Below, in pieces: positions 18,057 to 27,033 of a stretch of 33,413 bases of DNA (position 1 is its first letter; the number at the start of each line of letters is the position of its first letter). The stretch spans positions 1 to 33,413 of the forward strand of contig JAQWPZ010000009.1 of the NCBI GenBank assembly GCA_029245125.1, given 5' to 3'. Origin of the DNA: Rubripirellula sp. (GTDB lineage Bacteria > Planctomycetota > Planctomycetia > Pirellulales > Pirellulaceae). The translations under genes and the position numbers were made by a program. Under the pieces are notes generated by a model. That model did not search any database. It was not told the origin of the DNA and saw nothing but the letters and a program-made list of their open reading frames with translations.

Positions 18057-19610
18057 ATGCTCACCATCCTTATGAAGATCCATCAGCGAATTCTCGTTAC
18101 CGTCCTGCTTCTATCCTCCAGTGCATTCGCCGCCGAGACACCGAATGTCGTCATCATCTACGGCGATGATGTTGGCTATGCTGACGTTGGTGTTTACGGC
18201 TCAAAGCTCATTCCAACACCGAACATCGACAAACTGGCCAGTGAAGGGCTGATGTTCACCGATGGCCATTGCTCTGCAGCAACCTGTACCCCATCGCGAT
18301 TCTCGATGTTGACTGGCATCCATGGTTTTCGACACGGCGTTCGTGTGCTCGCCCCAAACGCCCCCTCCAAAATCACGCCCGATATGTTCACCCTGCCACA
18401 ACTGTTTAAAAAAGCAGGCTATCAGACCGCAGTGGTGGGCAAGTGGCACCTCGGCATTGGTGATGGCAAGACACCCGTTGATTGGAACGGCGACGTCAAA
18501 CCAGGACCCCTCGAAATCGGCTTTGACTATTCGTTCTTGCTGCCATCGACAAATGATCGTGTTCCATGCGTCTATGTCGAAAACCACCGCGTGGTCAATC
18601 TAGATCCCAAGGACCCACTCTATGTCGGCAAGAAACCTGATGGAGTAATCTGCACGGACTACCCCGATGGCAAGAAGAATCGCGAGGCGATGACCTACTA
18701 CCAAAGTAGCCACGGGCACAACAGTTCCGTGATCAACGGCATTGGACGCATCGGCAAACAGTTCGGTGGAAAATCTGCCCTGTGGGATGATGAAACAATG
18801 GCCGATGTGTTTGTCGAAAAAACAAAGGCGTTTCTCAACGCCCAGAAGCCTGGCAAACCATTCTTCCTCTACTTCTCTTCACAGGACATCCATGTGCCAC
18901 GGGCACCCCATCCGCGATTCAAAGGAAAATCGCAACTGAGCTATCGAGGTGACGCAATGGTGCAGTTGGACTGGGCAACCGGCGAGATCCTCAAGGCACT
19001 CGACGCAAACCAACTTGCGGAAAATACGCTCGTGATTTTCTCTAGCGACAATGGACCTGTTTACGACGATGGATATGAGGACGGAACAACCGTGCGAACA
19101 TCCACGCAGGAAGTTGATCGCGGGCACGACGCATCGGGTCCCTACCGCGGTGGGAAATACCAGATTTACGAAGGTGGGACGCGGGTTCCTTTCATTGTGA
19201 AATGGCCCGGCCAAATTCAACCTGGTAAATCAGATGCAATGGTCAGCCAAATCGACTTCATTGCATCCTTCGCCAGCATGCTGGAGATTCCCCTGGAAAC
19301 CGATCAAGCCATCGACAGTCGAAATTGCTTGCCGGCACTACTCGGCAAAAGCGATACCGGCCACGAATTCATCATCGAAGAGGCATTACGCAGCGTGGCG
19401 TTAAGGCAAGGTGCCTGGAAATACATTCAGAAACAGGGTCGCAAGCAGAAGCAAAATACACCGGTTGGCGAACTCTACAATCTCGCATCCGATGTTGGCG
19501 AACAAAGCGATGTGGCAGCGGCGCACCCGTCGCAGGCAAAACGTCTTCAAGAAACACTGAAGATGCTGATCGATGCCAACGACGGAATTCGCAATCTCAG
19601 CGCACAGTAA
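18057..19610 (+). CDS. Secreted arylsulfatase A-like sulfatase
   Basis: This 517-residue sulfatase is of a different subtype from its partner. It has a signal peptide (through FAA-E), Asp37-Asp38, formylglycine Cys77 in C-T-P-S-R, the classic Gly-Lys129-Trp-His131-Leu-Gly, and SSDNGPV later. These features are those of arylsulfatase A/N-acetylgalactosamine-6-sulfatase-like enzymes. Two starts are plausible, ATG 18057 and ATG 18072; the second gives a more usual signal peptide (MKIHQRILVTVLLLSSSAFA), and neither has a clear ribosome site. Translation may be coupled to the upstream sulfatase 14 bases away. The pairing of two subtypes suggests removal of sulfate from two positions of one polymer, which is inference. 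Confidence 0.95.
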   Translation: MLTILMKIHQRILVTVLLLSSSAFAAETPNVVIIYGDDVGYADVGVYGSKLIPTPNIDKLASEGLMFTDGHCSAATCTPSRFSMLTGIHGFRHGVRVLAPNAPSKITPDMFTLPQLFKKAGYQTAVVGKWHLGIGDGKTPVDWNGDVKPGPLEIGFDYSFLLPSTNDRVPCVYVENHRVVNLDPKDPLYVGKKPDGVICTDYPDGKKNREAMTYYQSSHGHNSSVINGIGRIGKQFGGKSALWDDETMADVFVEKTKAFLNAQKPGKPFFLYFSSQDIHVPRAPHPRFKGKSQLSYRGDAMVQLDWATGEILKALDANQLAENTLVIFSSDNGPVYDDGYEDGTTVRTSTQEVDRGHDASGPYRGGKYQIYEGGTRVPFIVKWPGQIQPGKSDAMVSQIDFIASFASMLEIPLETDQAIDSRNCLPALLGKSDTGHEFIIEEALRSVALRQGAWKYIQKQGRKQKQNTPVGELYNLASDVGEQSDVAAAHPSQAKRLQETLKMLIDANDGIRNLSAQ

Positions 19611-19827
19611 AGCAAAGTACAGATCGAGAGGTAGCGTGATTCGAGCCATTCATTTCAAGGATGACTCTTGCCGCCCCCCGCAGACTCTCCGACACCATGG
19701 CAAACGCACCATGACGACGAGAGGCAAAGAACCGAATTGAGACAAACTCTTTCCGAGTCGGCAGTGACGCCAGCACGACAGGGTACTGTTCCAACGACGA
19801 AGTCAAACTCTGCGTCTTGCTGGCAGA

Positions 19828-21723
19828 TTAAGCTGGCTCGCCAGCAGGTTCGGCCGTCTCGATACCTGCCGTCTCAATACCTGCCGTCTCGATTCTTGGT
19901 TCGTAGATGCCTGGGATCGAGGAACGCAAAATAACGACTCGCAGAATGTAGATCGACACGGGTACACCCAGCAGCAAACCCCACATACCAAAGAAATGCT
20001 CCGCGACTAACAGGATCACGACGACAACAACCGGGTTCAAACTTCCCAATTTCCCGATGATGCGTGGTGCCAATACCATCGCCTCAAAAAAGTGGATTAA
20101 AACGATAGCTAAAATCACCTGCAGCGCCATCAGTAGCGATCCCTCCGGCTGCAAAATGGCGATGACGCAAATTGGAATGCCACTCAGAACGACGCCCACC
20201 ACCGGAATAAAGCTGGAAACAAAAACGAGCAGCGTCAAAACGAATTTGTACTCGACGCCAATGACCCACAACGAAAATAAAACCAAAATCGCGTTGACGA
20301 CCGAAATGATCACCTGCCCTTGAAATGACCTGCCAATCAGTTTCCCCAGAGCAACGATTCCCGGGGCGACTTCGTCGATGATCGGCTGGACTCGGGAGTT
20401 GCGTAGGCTGGCGATCCCAGTGGTCAAACCGTGCCATTCAACGAGAATTAGAAACGCGAGCAATAATGCGGTCACGACTTGGACTGGTATTCGAATCAGA
20501 TGCCCGGCCCACTGGTCCAATCGCTGGAGCACCGACTCCATTACCACGGGGCCATCATTGGCGGCATGATCACGAACCCAATCGGCCACATGGCTTGTCG
20601 CCCACCACTGTCGCCCCAACTCCGCTCGCGTGGCTGACTCGAAATCGAATTGATGATGAACGGCAGTCCCCTTCGATTCTTGCTCATGCTGACGAACGAC
20701 TCCCGTGAAGGCTCGAATCCCCTGCGGATAAACGGCTGCCAGCTTCTCGTAGTACTCAAAGTCGACCGGGACGTTTCGCGGCTCCTCAATATGCTTTGCT
20801 TCAAAGAACTTTTCGAATTCAGCTTGATAGTCTGGCGAGTTCCGAAATGTTTCCCAGGACCGCAGCGATAAAACGCGAGTCCACTGGTTGTTCAGTTCGG
20901 ACAACAGTACCGGATCGGCACGAATGTCCTCCCAAATTCGCTCGCGGATCTGGGCATCGCGGCGTGATTCAAAGTCAGTGAGTTTTTTCAGGTTGGCAAA
21001 CTCCTCCGCTTTTTCAGGTGCCGTGTACTCTGCTTCCCAACGGGCAAGGTAGTATTCGCTCTTGTCATGAAACAACTCCGGCGCCTTCACAACCAAGAAC
21101 CATTGCTTCAGTGAAGCTTCCGCCGCTGTGCCTGTCGGATCCGCGAAACGCAGGTGATGCGCCCGTGCCTGCTCATAGTTGGCTTCAAATTCCGCCTGCA
21201 ACCTCGAAGTGAGCTTGGGGAACTCCTGATACAAGCCCTCACCGTACCGCCCCGAATCCTGAAACTCCTGCTGCGCTTTCTGATATCGTTCGTCGTCCGA
21301 ACCACCGTACTCTCGCTCAAACTTCCACGCGCCAACGGTGTTCGCAAGCAACGTATTGAGAACCTGCTCCGAACTCGAATCCTGCACTTGCGCCAGCAAG
21401 CTATTACCTTGCCGCACCAGTTGCGGCACAAAGTATCGCCCGAGTCCGTACAACACCATGATGACGCCCAGTAAGACCGCTAGAGTCAGCGACAGATCTA
21501 GCCACCGGGAATCACCCTCCGGAGAAACACGACGAACGACTCGTCGAACAATACTGCGGACGACAAAGCAGATCAGAAAGGTCAAAAAACCGATCAGAAA
21601 GAACTCGCGCATCGCGCTTAGAAGCAGCAGCAGCGTTCCCCAGATCAGCGGCTTACGCCACCACGTTTTCCCCAAAAGGGATCTGGCAGGCTCGACAAAA
21701 GAACGGGCAGAATCACTGGCCAT
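19828..21723 (-). CDS. AI-2E family transporter with a large extra soluble domain
   Basis: This 631-residue membrane protein belongs to the AI-2E/PerM family by its C-terminal half: helices from about residue 405 on, with EVAPGIVALGKLIGRSFQGQ, FIPVVGVVLSGIP and LAPRIIGKLGSLNPVVVVV. Two or three helices lie near 25-57 and 72-95. Between them and the C-terminal part, about residues 100-400 form a long charged, probably helical region. Family members are normally near 350 residues with a much shorter loop here. The C-terminal tail has an in-frame tandem repeat (IETAG, three times). The 211-residue membrane gene lies 54 bases upstream on the same strand, so the two probably form an operon. The transported substrate is unknown; family names should not be read as proof of AI-2 export. 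Confidence 0.88.
   Translation of the reverse strand: MASDSARSFVEPARSLLGKTWWRKPLIWGTLLLLLSAMREFFLIGFLTFLICFVVRSIVRRVVRRVSPEGDSRWLDLSLTLAVLLGVIMVLYGLGRYFVPQLVRQGNSLLAQVQDSSSEQVLNTLLANTVGAWKFEREYGGSDDERYQKAQQEFQDSGRYGEGLYQEFPKLTSRLQAEFEANYEQARAHHLRFADPTGTAAEASLKQWFLVVKAPELFHDKSEYYLARWEAEYTAPEKAEEFANLKKLTDFESRRDAQIRERIWEDIRADPVLLSELNNQWTRVLSLRSWETFRNSPDYQAEFEKFFEAKHIEEPRNVPVDFEYYEKLAAVYPQGIRAFTGVVRQHEQESKGTAVHHQFDFESATRAELGRQWWATSHVADWVRDHAANDGPVVMESVLQRLDQWAGHLIRIPVQVVTALLLAFLILVEWHGLTTGIASLRNSRVQPIIDEVAPGIVALGKLIGRSFQGQVIISVVNAILVLFSLWVIGVEYKFVLTLLVFVSSFIPVVGVVLSGIPICVIAILQPEGSLLMALQVILAIVLIHFFEAMVLAPRIIGKLGSLNPVVVVVILLVAEHFFGMWGLLLGVPVSIYILRVVILRSSIPGIYEPRIETAGIETAGIETAEPAGEPA
19853..19897. 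repeat. 15-bp in-frame tandem repeat at the end of the AI-2E gene
   Basis: GCCGTCTCGATACCT (19853-19867), GCCGTCTCAATACCT (19868-19882) and GCCGTCTCGATTCTT (19883-19897). On the minus strand these encode repeated IETAG within the last 20 residues before the stop at 19828. Confidence 0.85.
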
Positions 21724-21777
21724 AACGACCCCATCGGCGTGAACGAAAACGAAAACGAACGCCGAGACACAGGTGGG

Positions 21778-22413
21778 CTACTCTGTCTCGGTGACTGGCG
21801 ACTTTCGCCGCTTCGCTTTGAACCGGAAAAAGACAATCGCCACTAACGCGACGACGAACATGATGCCCCACAATGCAATCTCGTATTGCTCTAGCAAGGC
21901 AATCGAGATCAACATGATCGTTAGAACACCCCCGAGAAGCAACAACTGCCAATCCAAGTGCACGCCCGCCATGAAACAACTCAACGCCAACAGCATCAGC
22001 GCGAAAGAAGAAGCCGACTGGCGATCGACCACTTGACGCTGCTCGAGAAAAAACAGCACGCCCAGAAAACCGACCAAAGAACCCCAGTGAGAAAGTTCCC
22101 GGACGACACCTTGGCGAACCGAGCGTCCCGCATGCCTGGCACTGCGAACCGCTTTCCAAACACCGATACTGGCGTAGACAAAAACGACAAACAACCAGTA
22201 CTCCCAGGCCCCCGATTCGAGTGACTGAGTTAGTCCCATTCCCCCCAATGCCAAGAGCAGCATCAAGACGAACAACGCAAATTGAATCTGCCCACTGCTG
22301 ATCGAACTTGACTGGTCAAATGCGTCCAGATCATCGACGAACACCGGATCAGGTGCGTCACTGGAATCCCGATTCGTTTCGTCAGCTGGCGGATGTTTCG
22401 CAGATTCGCTCAT
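21778..22413 (-). CDS. Multi-pass membrane protein, unknown function
   Basis: This 211-residue protein is not recognised as a named family. After an acidic, serine-rich cytoplasmic N-terminus of about 40 residues it has roughly six hydrophobic helices in 44-200 (FALFVLMLLLALGGMGL, YWLFVVFVYASIGVW, LVGFLGVLFFLEQ, and others) and ends in a basic tail, FRFKAKRRK. A basic loop ARHAGRSVRQGVVR lies between helices two and three. GAGGG lies about 8 bases before the ATG, one of the better ribosome sites in the window. It precedes the AI-2E transporter by 54 bases on the same strand, which suggests a shared function. Confidence 0.75.
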   Translation of the reverse strand: MSESAKHPPADETNRDSSDAPDPVFVDDLDAFDQSSSISSGQIQFALFVLMLLLALGGMGLTQSLESGAWEYWLFVVFVYASIGVWKAVRSARHAGRSVRQGVVRELSHWGSLVGFLGVLFFLEQRQVVDRQSASSFALMLLALSCFMAGVHLDWQLLLLGGVLTIMLISIALLEQYEIALWGIMFVVALVAIVFFRFKAKRRKSPVTETE

Positions 22414-23192
22414 ATTCGACCCTCGTTAACAAACATGTTTTTGTCGTGCACCCAACGCCACTTTCAACTCTATCCTGGCCGCTGCTCCATGCGGGTGACC
22501 GGAATCAGTCGGCATCCAGAATCACGCCCCCCGCAGTGCGGGCGATGCGATGCAACACCTCCAACGGCCGCCGCGCGATCTTACCCGTTAAGACGACAAG
22601 CCCTAACCGGTTCCGTGTGTGGTTCGCTGCGAACTTTGCAACCACGTGCAAGCCGATGAAACGGCGAATCCGCGTTGCGGTCAAGCGGTCAGGGAAACCA
22701 GCTTGGCTCGCCGCTGCAGTCGGGCGAGTTTATCAACATCCGCCTCGATTGTCAGTAACCGGGAACAGACATCCCAGAATCAAAAAAACAAGCCGGAGAT
22801 GGTTGCATCTCACGACACCCATGCACACTCGTGGAATCAGCCACAGAGCCGACACATCAGGCGAGTCCGTCAAACGCGATACAGTTCGCAATTGCAACAC
22901 TTCGCGATCTGATTGCATTCCCAAGAACTTCCCAAGCCTTGATCCTGAACCAAACCCACTGTCTACCAAGCAGGGCTGTCTACCAAGCAGGGCTGTCTAC
23001 CAAGCAGGGCTGTCTACCAAGCAGGGCTGTCTACCAAATCGGGCTGTCTACCGAGTAGGGCTGTTCCCCAGGCTGAAATTCGTTGTTCGGATGGGACTTC
23101 ATGAAGCTGCAAACCGCGCGGTCAACACCTGGCATCGACAAGGTAAATACCGAAACAGAAGCGAGGCGATTTCTGTTGACGGACCAATACTT
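22414..23192. other. Intergenic region, 779 bp, with a 17-bp repeat array
   Basis: No supported gene was found. An open plus-strand frame crosses the region, but it runs through the start of the membrane gene and the repeat, lacks a ribosome site and has an arginine/serine-rich low-quality composition. The array at 22959-23060 is the only clear feature. The promoter of the minus-strand membrane operon should lie near 22420-22500. Confidence 0.6.
22959..23060. repeat. 17-bp tandem repeat, six copies
   Basis: The unit CTGTCTACCAAGCAGGG is identical at 22959-22975, 22976-22992, 22993-23009 and 23010-23026. It then diverges at 23027-23043 (CTGTCTACCAAATCGGG) and 23044-23060 (CTGTCTACCGAGTAGGG), with a fading partial copy after. 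Four exact copies suggest recent expansion. It lies about 130 bases past the stop of the DUF1080-like gene. Confidence 0.95.
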
Positions 23193-23846
23193 TTACTTGT
23201 CACCCGAATCGACAAATGTCATGCGGAAATTGCGAACCGAAAGCTCACCGTGAGCGAAAGTCAGCATGACCATATTTTTGCTACGGGCAAGTGCGGCGTG
23301 CTCGATTTTGGTTTGAAAGTCGCCGATGGTAAGTACCGCATGTCTCCCATTCAGGTCGAGCTTGATGGGCACCCATTTTTGATTGACAACCGACAGATCA
23401 GGCATGCCCTTAGGTTTGAGTGTATCTCCCTTATTCTGTTTGGATGACTTTGTGGCCCAAGCAATCAAACGGGTGGGAACCTTGGAGGTGCCGGCTGGTG
23501 CATCCGGTCTTTCGTCAGCAAGTGTCGCGCGAAAAATGTGACCATCGCCGTTCAGCGTAAAGACGACACGCTGGCAATCCGATGGCTTGACCTCAAATTG
23601 AATCGTGGCGTCGCTGAACTTGCGCGGCCACTTTAAAATGGGTCCGTGATTCTTGAATTTCTGGTAGAGCGCTGGATCGGCCACACAACTGGCGGTGCCA
23701 TTCTCAAATCCCCATTCGCCACGCTCTGCCTGCCGACCCTCCAACCTTGCACTGCTGAAATCGTCCACAAACTCCTCAGCGATTGCAAAGGGGCCACCAA
23801 AATGTGTCATCATGACCAACACCATTATGATTCGAAGGTGATTCAT
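23193..23846 (-). CDS. Secreted DUF1080-like (concanavalin-fold) protein
   Basis: This 217-residue protein has a signal peptide (MNHLRIIMVLVMMTHFGGPF, cut near IAE). The rest reads as a jelly-roll of the kind in DUF1080/3-keto-disaccharide hydrolase and laminin-G-like proteins: FVDDFSS near the start, GEWGFENGTASC, FSDATIQFEVKPSD, WVPIKLDLNGRHAVLTIGD and VRNFRM at the end. The fold is likely, but active-site residues could not be identified, so binding or hydrolysis remains open. The start at 23846 was chosen because it begins the signal peptide; an in-frame ATG at codon 8 is possible. It stands alone on the minus strand, facing away from the PSD1 operon. Confidence 0.75.
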   Translation of the reverse strand: MNHLRIIMVLVMMTHFGGPFAIAEEFVDDFSSARLEGRQAERGEWGFENGTASCVADPALYQKFKNHGPILKWPRKFSDATIQFEVKPSDCQRVVFTLNGDGHIFRATLADERPDAPAGTSKVPTRLIAWATKSSKQNKGDTLKPKGMPDLSVVNQKWVPIKLDLNGRHAVLTIGDFQTKIEHAALARSKNMVMLTFAHGELSVRNFRMTFVDSGDK

Positions 23847-24278
23847 AAATTTTCAATTCCAATTCCAGTTCAAGTTGCAGTTGCAAAACAGCTGATTTGG
23901 CGATCGCTGACCGACGCCACGATTGTACTCGCACTCTATCGCCAGACTTGCGGTGAAGCGTTCAGCCCGAGTATCCGCCTCGAGTTCTAGTCTGCCGAGT
24001 CAGCGAAACGGCAACAATTGCCTTTGCGAAACCAAACTTTAATCACTTGAGCGAAACGGCTTGCGATTGAAGTCACGAAACCAACATGCTTCCAACCTCC
24101 AGTCCACCATGACCGGAGGCCCCTGAAAGTGAGCAGGAAAATGAATATAGCTAGGACTACGAAAGTGACCGGAAGCACGACAAACGGACCTGATTTCGTT
24201 TTGGTAAAAAAGCCTCCAGCCAGAAATGGATTACACTTCTAACAGCGTCACCAATTCTTTCTCTGGTTGTAAATATTC
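23847..24278. other. Divergent intergenic region, 432 bp
   Basis: It separates the minus-strand DUF1080-like gene from the plus-strand PSCyt1/PSD1 gene. It holds a possible small membrane-protein gene (23987-24178, minus) described separately. No promoter motif or repeat stood out. Confidence 0.5.
23987..24178 (-). CDS. Possible small membrane protein, or remnant of one
   Basis: A 63-codon frame from a GTG start encodes one strong hydrophobic helix (PVTFVVLAIFIFLLTF) followed by a tryptophan/arginine-rich tail. The frame stays open for another 20 codons upstream, to a stop at about 24240, and those codons also look protein-like (CNPFLAGGFFTKTKSGPF). No ATG is present in the frame. AGG lies about 11 bases before the GTG. 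It may be a short gene, or the end of a decayed one truncated by the PSD1 gene start. Confidence 0.3.
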   Translation of the reverse strand: MLPVTFVVLAIFIFLLTFRGLRSWWTGGWKHVGFVTSIASRFAQVIKVWFRKGNCCRFADSAD

Positions 24279-27014
24279 ATGCATTTGATTGCTGCTAGAC
24301 ATTTTGCGATCCTTCCATTGCTGATTGGGATCCAAGCAGCAGCACCAGCATGTGCTGCAGAACCGGCGGCAACCGACGTCACCCCCGGTGAAAAACTGTT
24401 TGCCTTGAGGGTCCAAACCCTGTTCGTGGAGAAATGCCATGCCTGCCACGGGGCAGATCCAGACGATTTGGGTGGCGAATTCGACATGCGAGATCGAATT
24501 TCAATGCGGAAAGGGGGCGAGTCTTTCGGGGGCGAAGTACTGTTGCCGGGCGACGCGAAAAAAAGTCACCTGTATCTCGTCACAACACGGCAAGAAGCGG
24601 GCTACGAAATGCCACCGAAAGAAGCCGAGAAACTCACGGAGGAACAGACGTGGTGGATCCGAGATTGGATCAATCTGGGTGCCCCCTGGCCGTCGGATGA
24701 AAGAATCGCTGCAATCAAAAACGAATTCGCCGAAGGGGTAACCGCACCAACCTCAGGTGGCTTGAACGCAAACTGGACAAACCGCCGGTACGAACCAGAG
24801 CATCTTTGGGCGTATCAACCAATCGAGGTTGAATCTGTACCGAGTGACCAACATCCAATTGACTACTTCATTGATCGACGACTCGCAGCAGCAAAATTGA
24901 CGGCGGCCGCGGATGCCGAGCCAATGAAATTGCTTCGACGAATCAGCTTCGACCTGACCGGACTGCCACCTAGCGAAGATCTCGCCTCACGAACCAACTT
25001 TGTGGAATCCTATGAACTGAACGCCGCGGGTGCTGTCACTGATTTGGTTCAGCGATTGATGTCGACTCCCCACTACGGGGAACATTTTGGGCGGCAATGG
25101 TTGGACGTCGCTCGATACGCAGATTCGGCGGGTTTTGCAAACGACTACTCACGACCCAACGCATGGCGTTATCGTGATTACGTGGTTCGCGCGTTCAACA
25201 ACGACAAACCGTATGATCAATTCGTGCGGGAACAGATTGCCGGTGATGAAATCACGACGGCAAGTCCGGAAAGCCTCGTCGCGACAGGATTTCTACGGAT
25301 GGGTCCGTGGGAACAAACCGGAATGAGCGTGTTTCGCGTCACGCGACAACAATGGCTTGATGACGTCACAGATTCTGTCGGCCAAGTTTTCATGGGCCAT
25401 GCACTCCAGTGCGCGAAATGCCACGATCACAAATTCGATCCCGTACCCACGCGGGATTATTACAGCATGATGGCGATCTTTTCGACAACGCAATTTTCAG
25501 AGCCTGCAACTCCATTCCTTGATTCTGAAAATCAAACGGGATTCCAAAAATCCAACCAATGGACAACAGCAAAAATCACGGCTTACCAGAAACAACTTGA
25601 CGAATTGCAAGCGACTGTGGGACAGGCACGCCGTAAAGAAACAGGTAACGCGAAAATTGGAGACAACGGGCTGTCGCCAGGTGACGAGGCCTCACTCGGG
25701 CGGATGCGGAAAAACATTGGGCGCCACACGTGGGAACTCGACCGCACCCGGCCGATTGCATATGCCGTTCACACGGGAAAGACGTTCGAACGCAAAAATG
25801 TCAGCAACCGATTGAGACTGCCTCAAAACGTTTGGGGCGAAGGTTACATCGAAGACGACACGATTCTGGTCGGAGGTGATGCTTTCACAAGGGGCGAGTC
25901 GGTCAAGCCGGCACCCCTCAGCGCTGCCGTTAATCTCGGCAACATGGATGTGAAAGAATTTCCCGCTGGCAAAGGTAAACGAAGACTTGCTCTCGCGAAT
26001 TGGATTGTCGATCCTAAAAATCCCCTAACCGCCCGCGTGATGGTCAATCGAATCTGGTCATGGCACTTCGGAAAAGGGATTGCCGGCAACCCAAACAATT
26101 TTGGTGGTACAGGCCGTCTCCCCACTCATCCCGCCTTGCTCGATTTCCTCGCCGATTGGTTTGTCAAAAACAATTGGTCAGTCAAGAGACTGAATGAACT
26201 GATTGTGACTTCAAAAGCTTATCGTCGAAGCTCCCGCCATCACGACCCGGCTGAGCTGAAGAAACTCGACCCGAAGCAAGCTCTGTACGCAACCCAACAG
26301 CCACGCCGATTGACGGCGGAAGAATTGCGAGATGCGATGCTGGCTGCTAGCGGAGAACTCAATCGCCAAATCGGTGGCATTCCGTGCCGTCCTGATTTAA
26401 ATCTCGAAGTAGCAATGCAACCGCGACAAATCATGGGCGGCACTGCATCGGTTTATGAACCTGACGCCTCGCCACAACAGCGAAATCGACGCACACTGTA
26501 TGCCGAAAAGACACGTGGCCTTCGCGACCCATTCATGGAAACGTTCAACCAACCTGGCCCTGACAAGTCTTGTGAATTGCGAGAAACGTCCACGGTTGCA
26601 CCACAAGCTCTAACACTGATGAACTCCGATGAGGCCCAAGACCGCGCGATTGCGATGGCCGCAAGATTGTTGAAACAAGGTAGTTCACCGCAGGACGTCC
26701 TCAAGCGTGCTTTTGAGATCGCTCTGGGACGCCAAGCTCAAGCCGATGAATTACAAGCCTGCCTTGCGCACTGGAACGCGGCAACGAAAGAAGAAACTCT
26801 CAAAACCTATCAACCACGCCACTACCCAAGCGAAACACAACGTACCGTGATGGCGGAGAAAACAGGCGAGCCGTACGAATTTCTGGAAATAATGCCAGCC
26901 TACGATCACTACGTGCCAGATTTGCAACCCAGCGATGTTGATGCGAACACGCGTGGGTTAGCCCAGGTTTGTTTAGTGATCTTCAATCTGAATGAATTCG
27001 CCTATTTGGATTAA
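24279..27014 (+). CDS. PSCyt1/DUF1549/DUF1553 (PSD1) planctomycete cytochrome-type protein
   Basis: This 911-residue exported protein has the classic planctomycete layout. A signal peptide ends near ACA-A. The PSCyt1 heme-binding motif is Cys53-His-Ala-Cys56-His57, followed by the family's GGEFDMRDR and EMPP. DUF1549 covers about 195-400 (IDYFIDRRL, FDLTGLPPS, ARYADSAG) and includes a second CxxCH at Cys378-Ala-Lys-Cys381-His382 followed by DHKFDPV. DUF1553 covers about 565-900 (NPLTARVMVNRIW, GKGI, LPTHPALLD, SKAYRRSS). An in-frame stop just upstream fixes the ATG at 24279; no ribosome site is apparent. The DUF1501 gene follows by 19 bases. The pair is very common in planctomycetes, with no established biochemical role; secreted redox or surface functions are proposed. 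Confidence 0.95.
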   Translation: MHLIAARHFAILPLLIGIQAAAPACAAEPAATDVTPGEKLFALRVQTLFVEKCHACHGADPDDLGGEFDMRDRISMRKGGESFGGEVLLPGDAKKSHLYLVTTRQEAGYEMPPKEAEKLTEEQTWWIRDWINLGAPWPSDERIAAIKNEFAEGVTAPTSGGLNANWTNRRYEPEHLWAYQPIEVESVPSDQHPIDYFIDRRLAAAKLTAAADAEPMKLLRRISFDLTGLPPSEDLASRTNFVESYELNAAGAVTDLVQRLMSTPHYGEHFGRQWLDVARYADSAGFANDYSRPNAWRYRDYVVRAFNNDKPYDQFVREQIAGDEITTASPESLVATGFLRMGPWEQTGMSVFRVTRQQWLDDVTDSVGQVFMGHALQCAKCHDHKFDPVPTRDYYSMMAIFSTTQFSEPATPFLDSENQTGFQKSNQWTTAKITAYQKQLDELQATVGQARRKETGNAKIGDNGLSPGDEASLGRMRKNIGRHTWELDRTRPIAYAVHTGKTFERKNVSNRLRLPQNVWGEGYIEDDTILVGGDAFTRGESVKPAPLSAAVNLGNMDVKEFPAGKGKRRLALANWIVDPKNPLTARVMVNRIWSWHFGKGIAGNPNNFGGTGRLPTHPALLDFLADWFVKNNWSVKRLNELIVTSKAYRRSSRHHDPAELKKLDPKQALYATQQPRRLTAEELRDAMLAASGELNRQIGGIPCRPDLNLEVAMQPRQIMGGTASVYEPDASPQQRNRRTLYAEKTRGLRDPFMETFNQPGPDKSCELRETSTVAPQALTLMNSDEAQDRAIAMAARLLKQGSSPQDVLKRAFEIALGRQAQADELQACLAHWNAATKEETLKTYQPRHYPSETQRTVMAEKTGEPYEFLEIMPAYDHYVPDLQPSDVDANTRGLAQVCLVIFNLNEFAYLD

Positions 27015-27033
27015 TCAGTTAAGCAAGCGACCA

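Noticed and set aside
22959-23060. CRISPR array
   Set aside because: Units are directly adjacent with no spacers, and no cas genes are present.
22308-23447. Long plus-strand open frame (379 codons)
   Set aside because: It overlaps the start of the well-supported minus-strand membrane gene and the end of the DUF1080-like gene, passes through the 17-bp array, has no ribosome site and is arginine/serine-rich. It is an artefact of the repeat and antisense reading.
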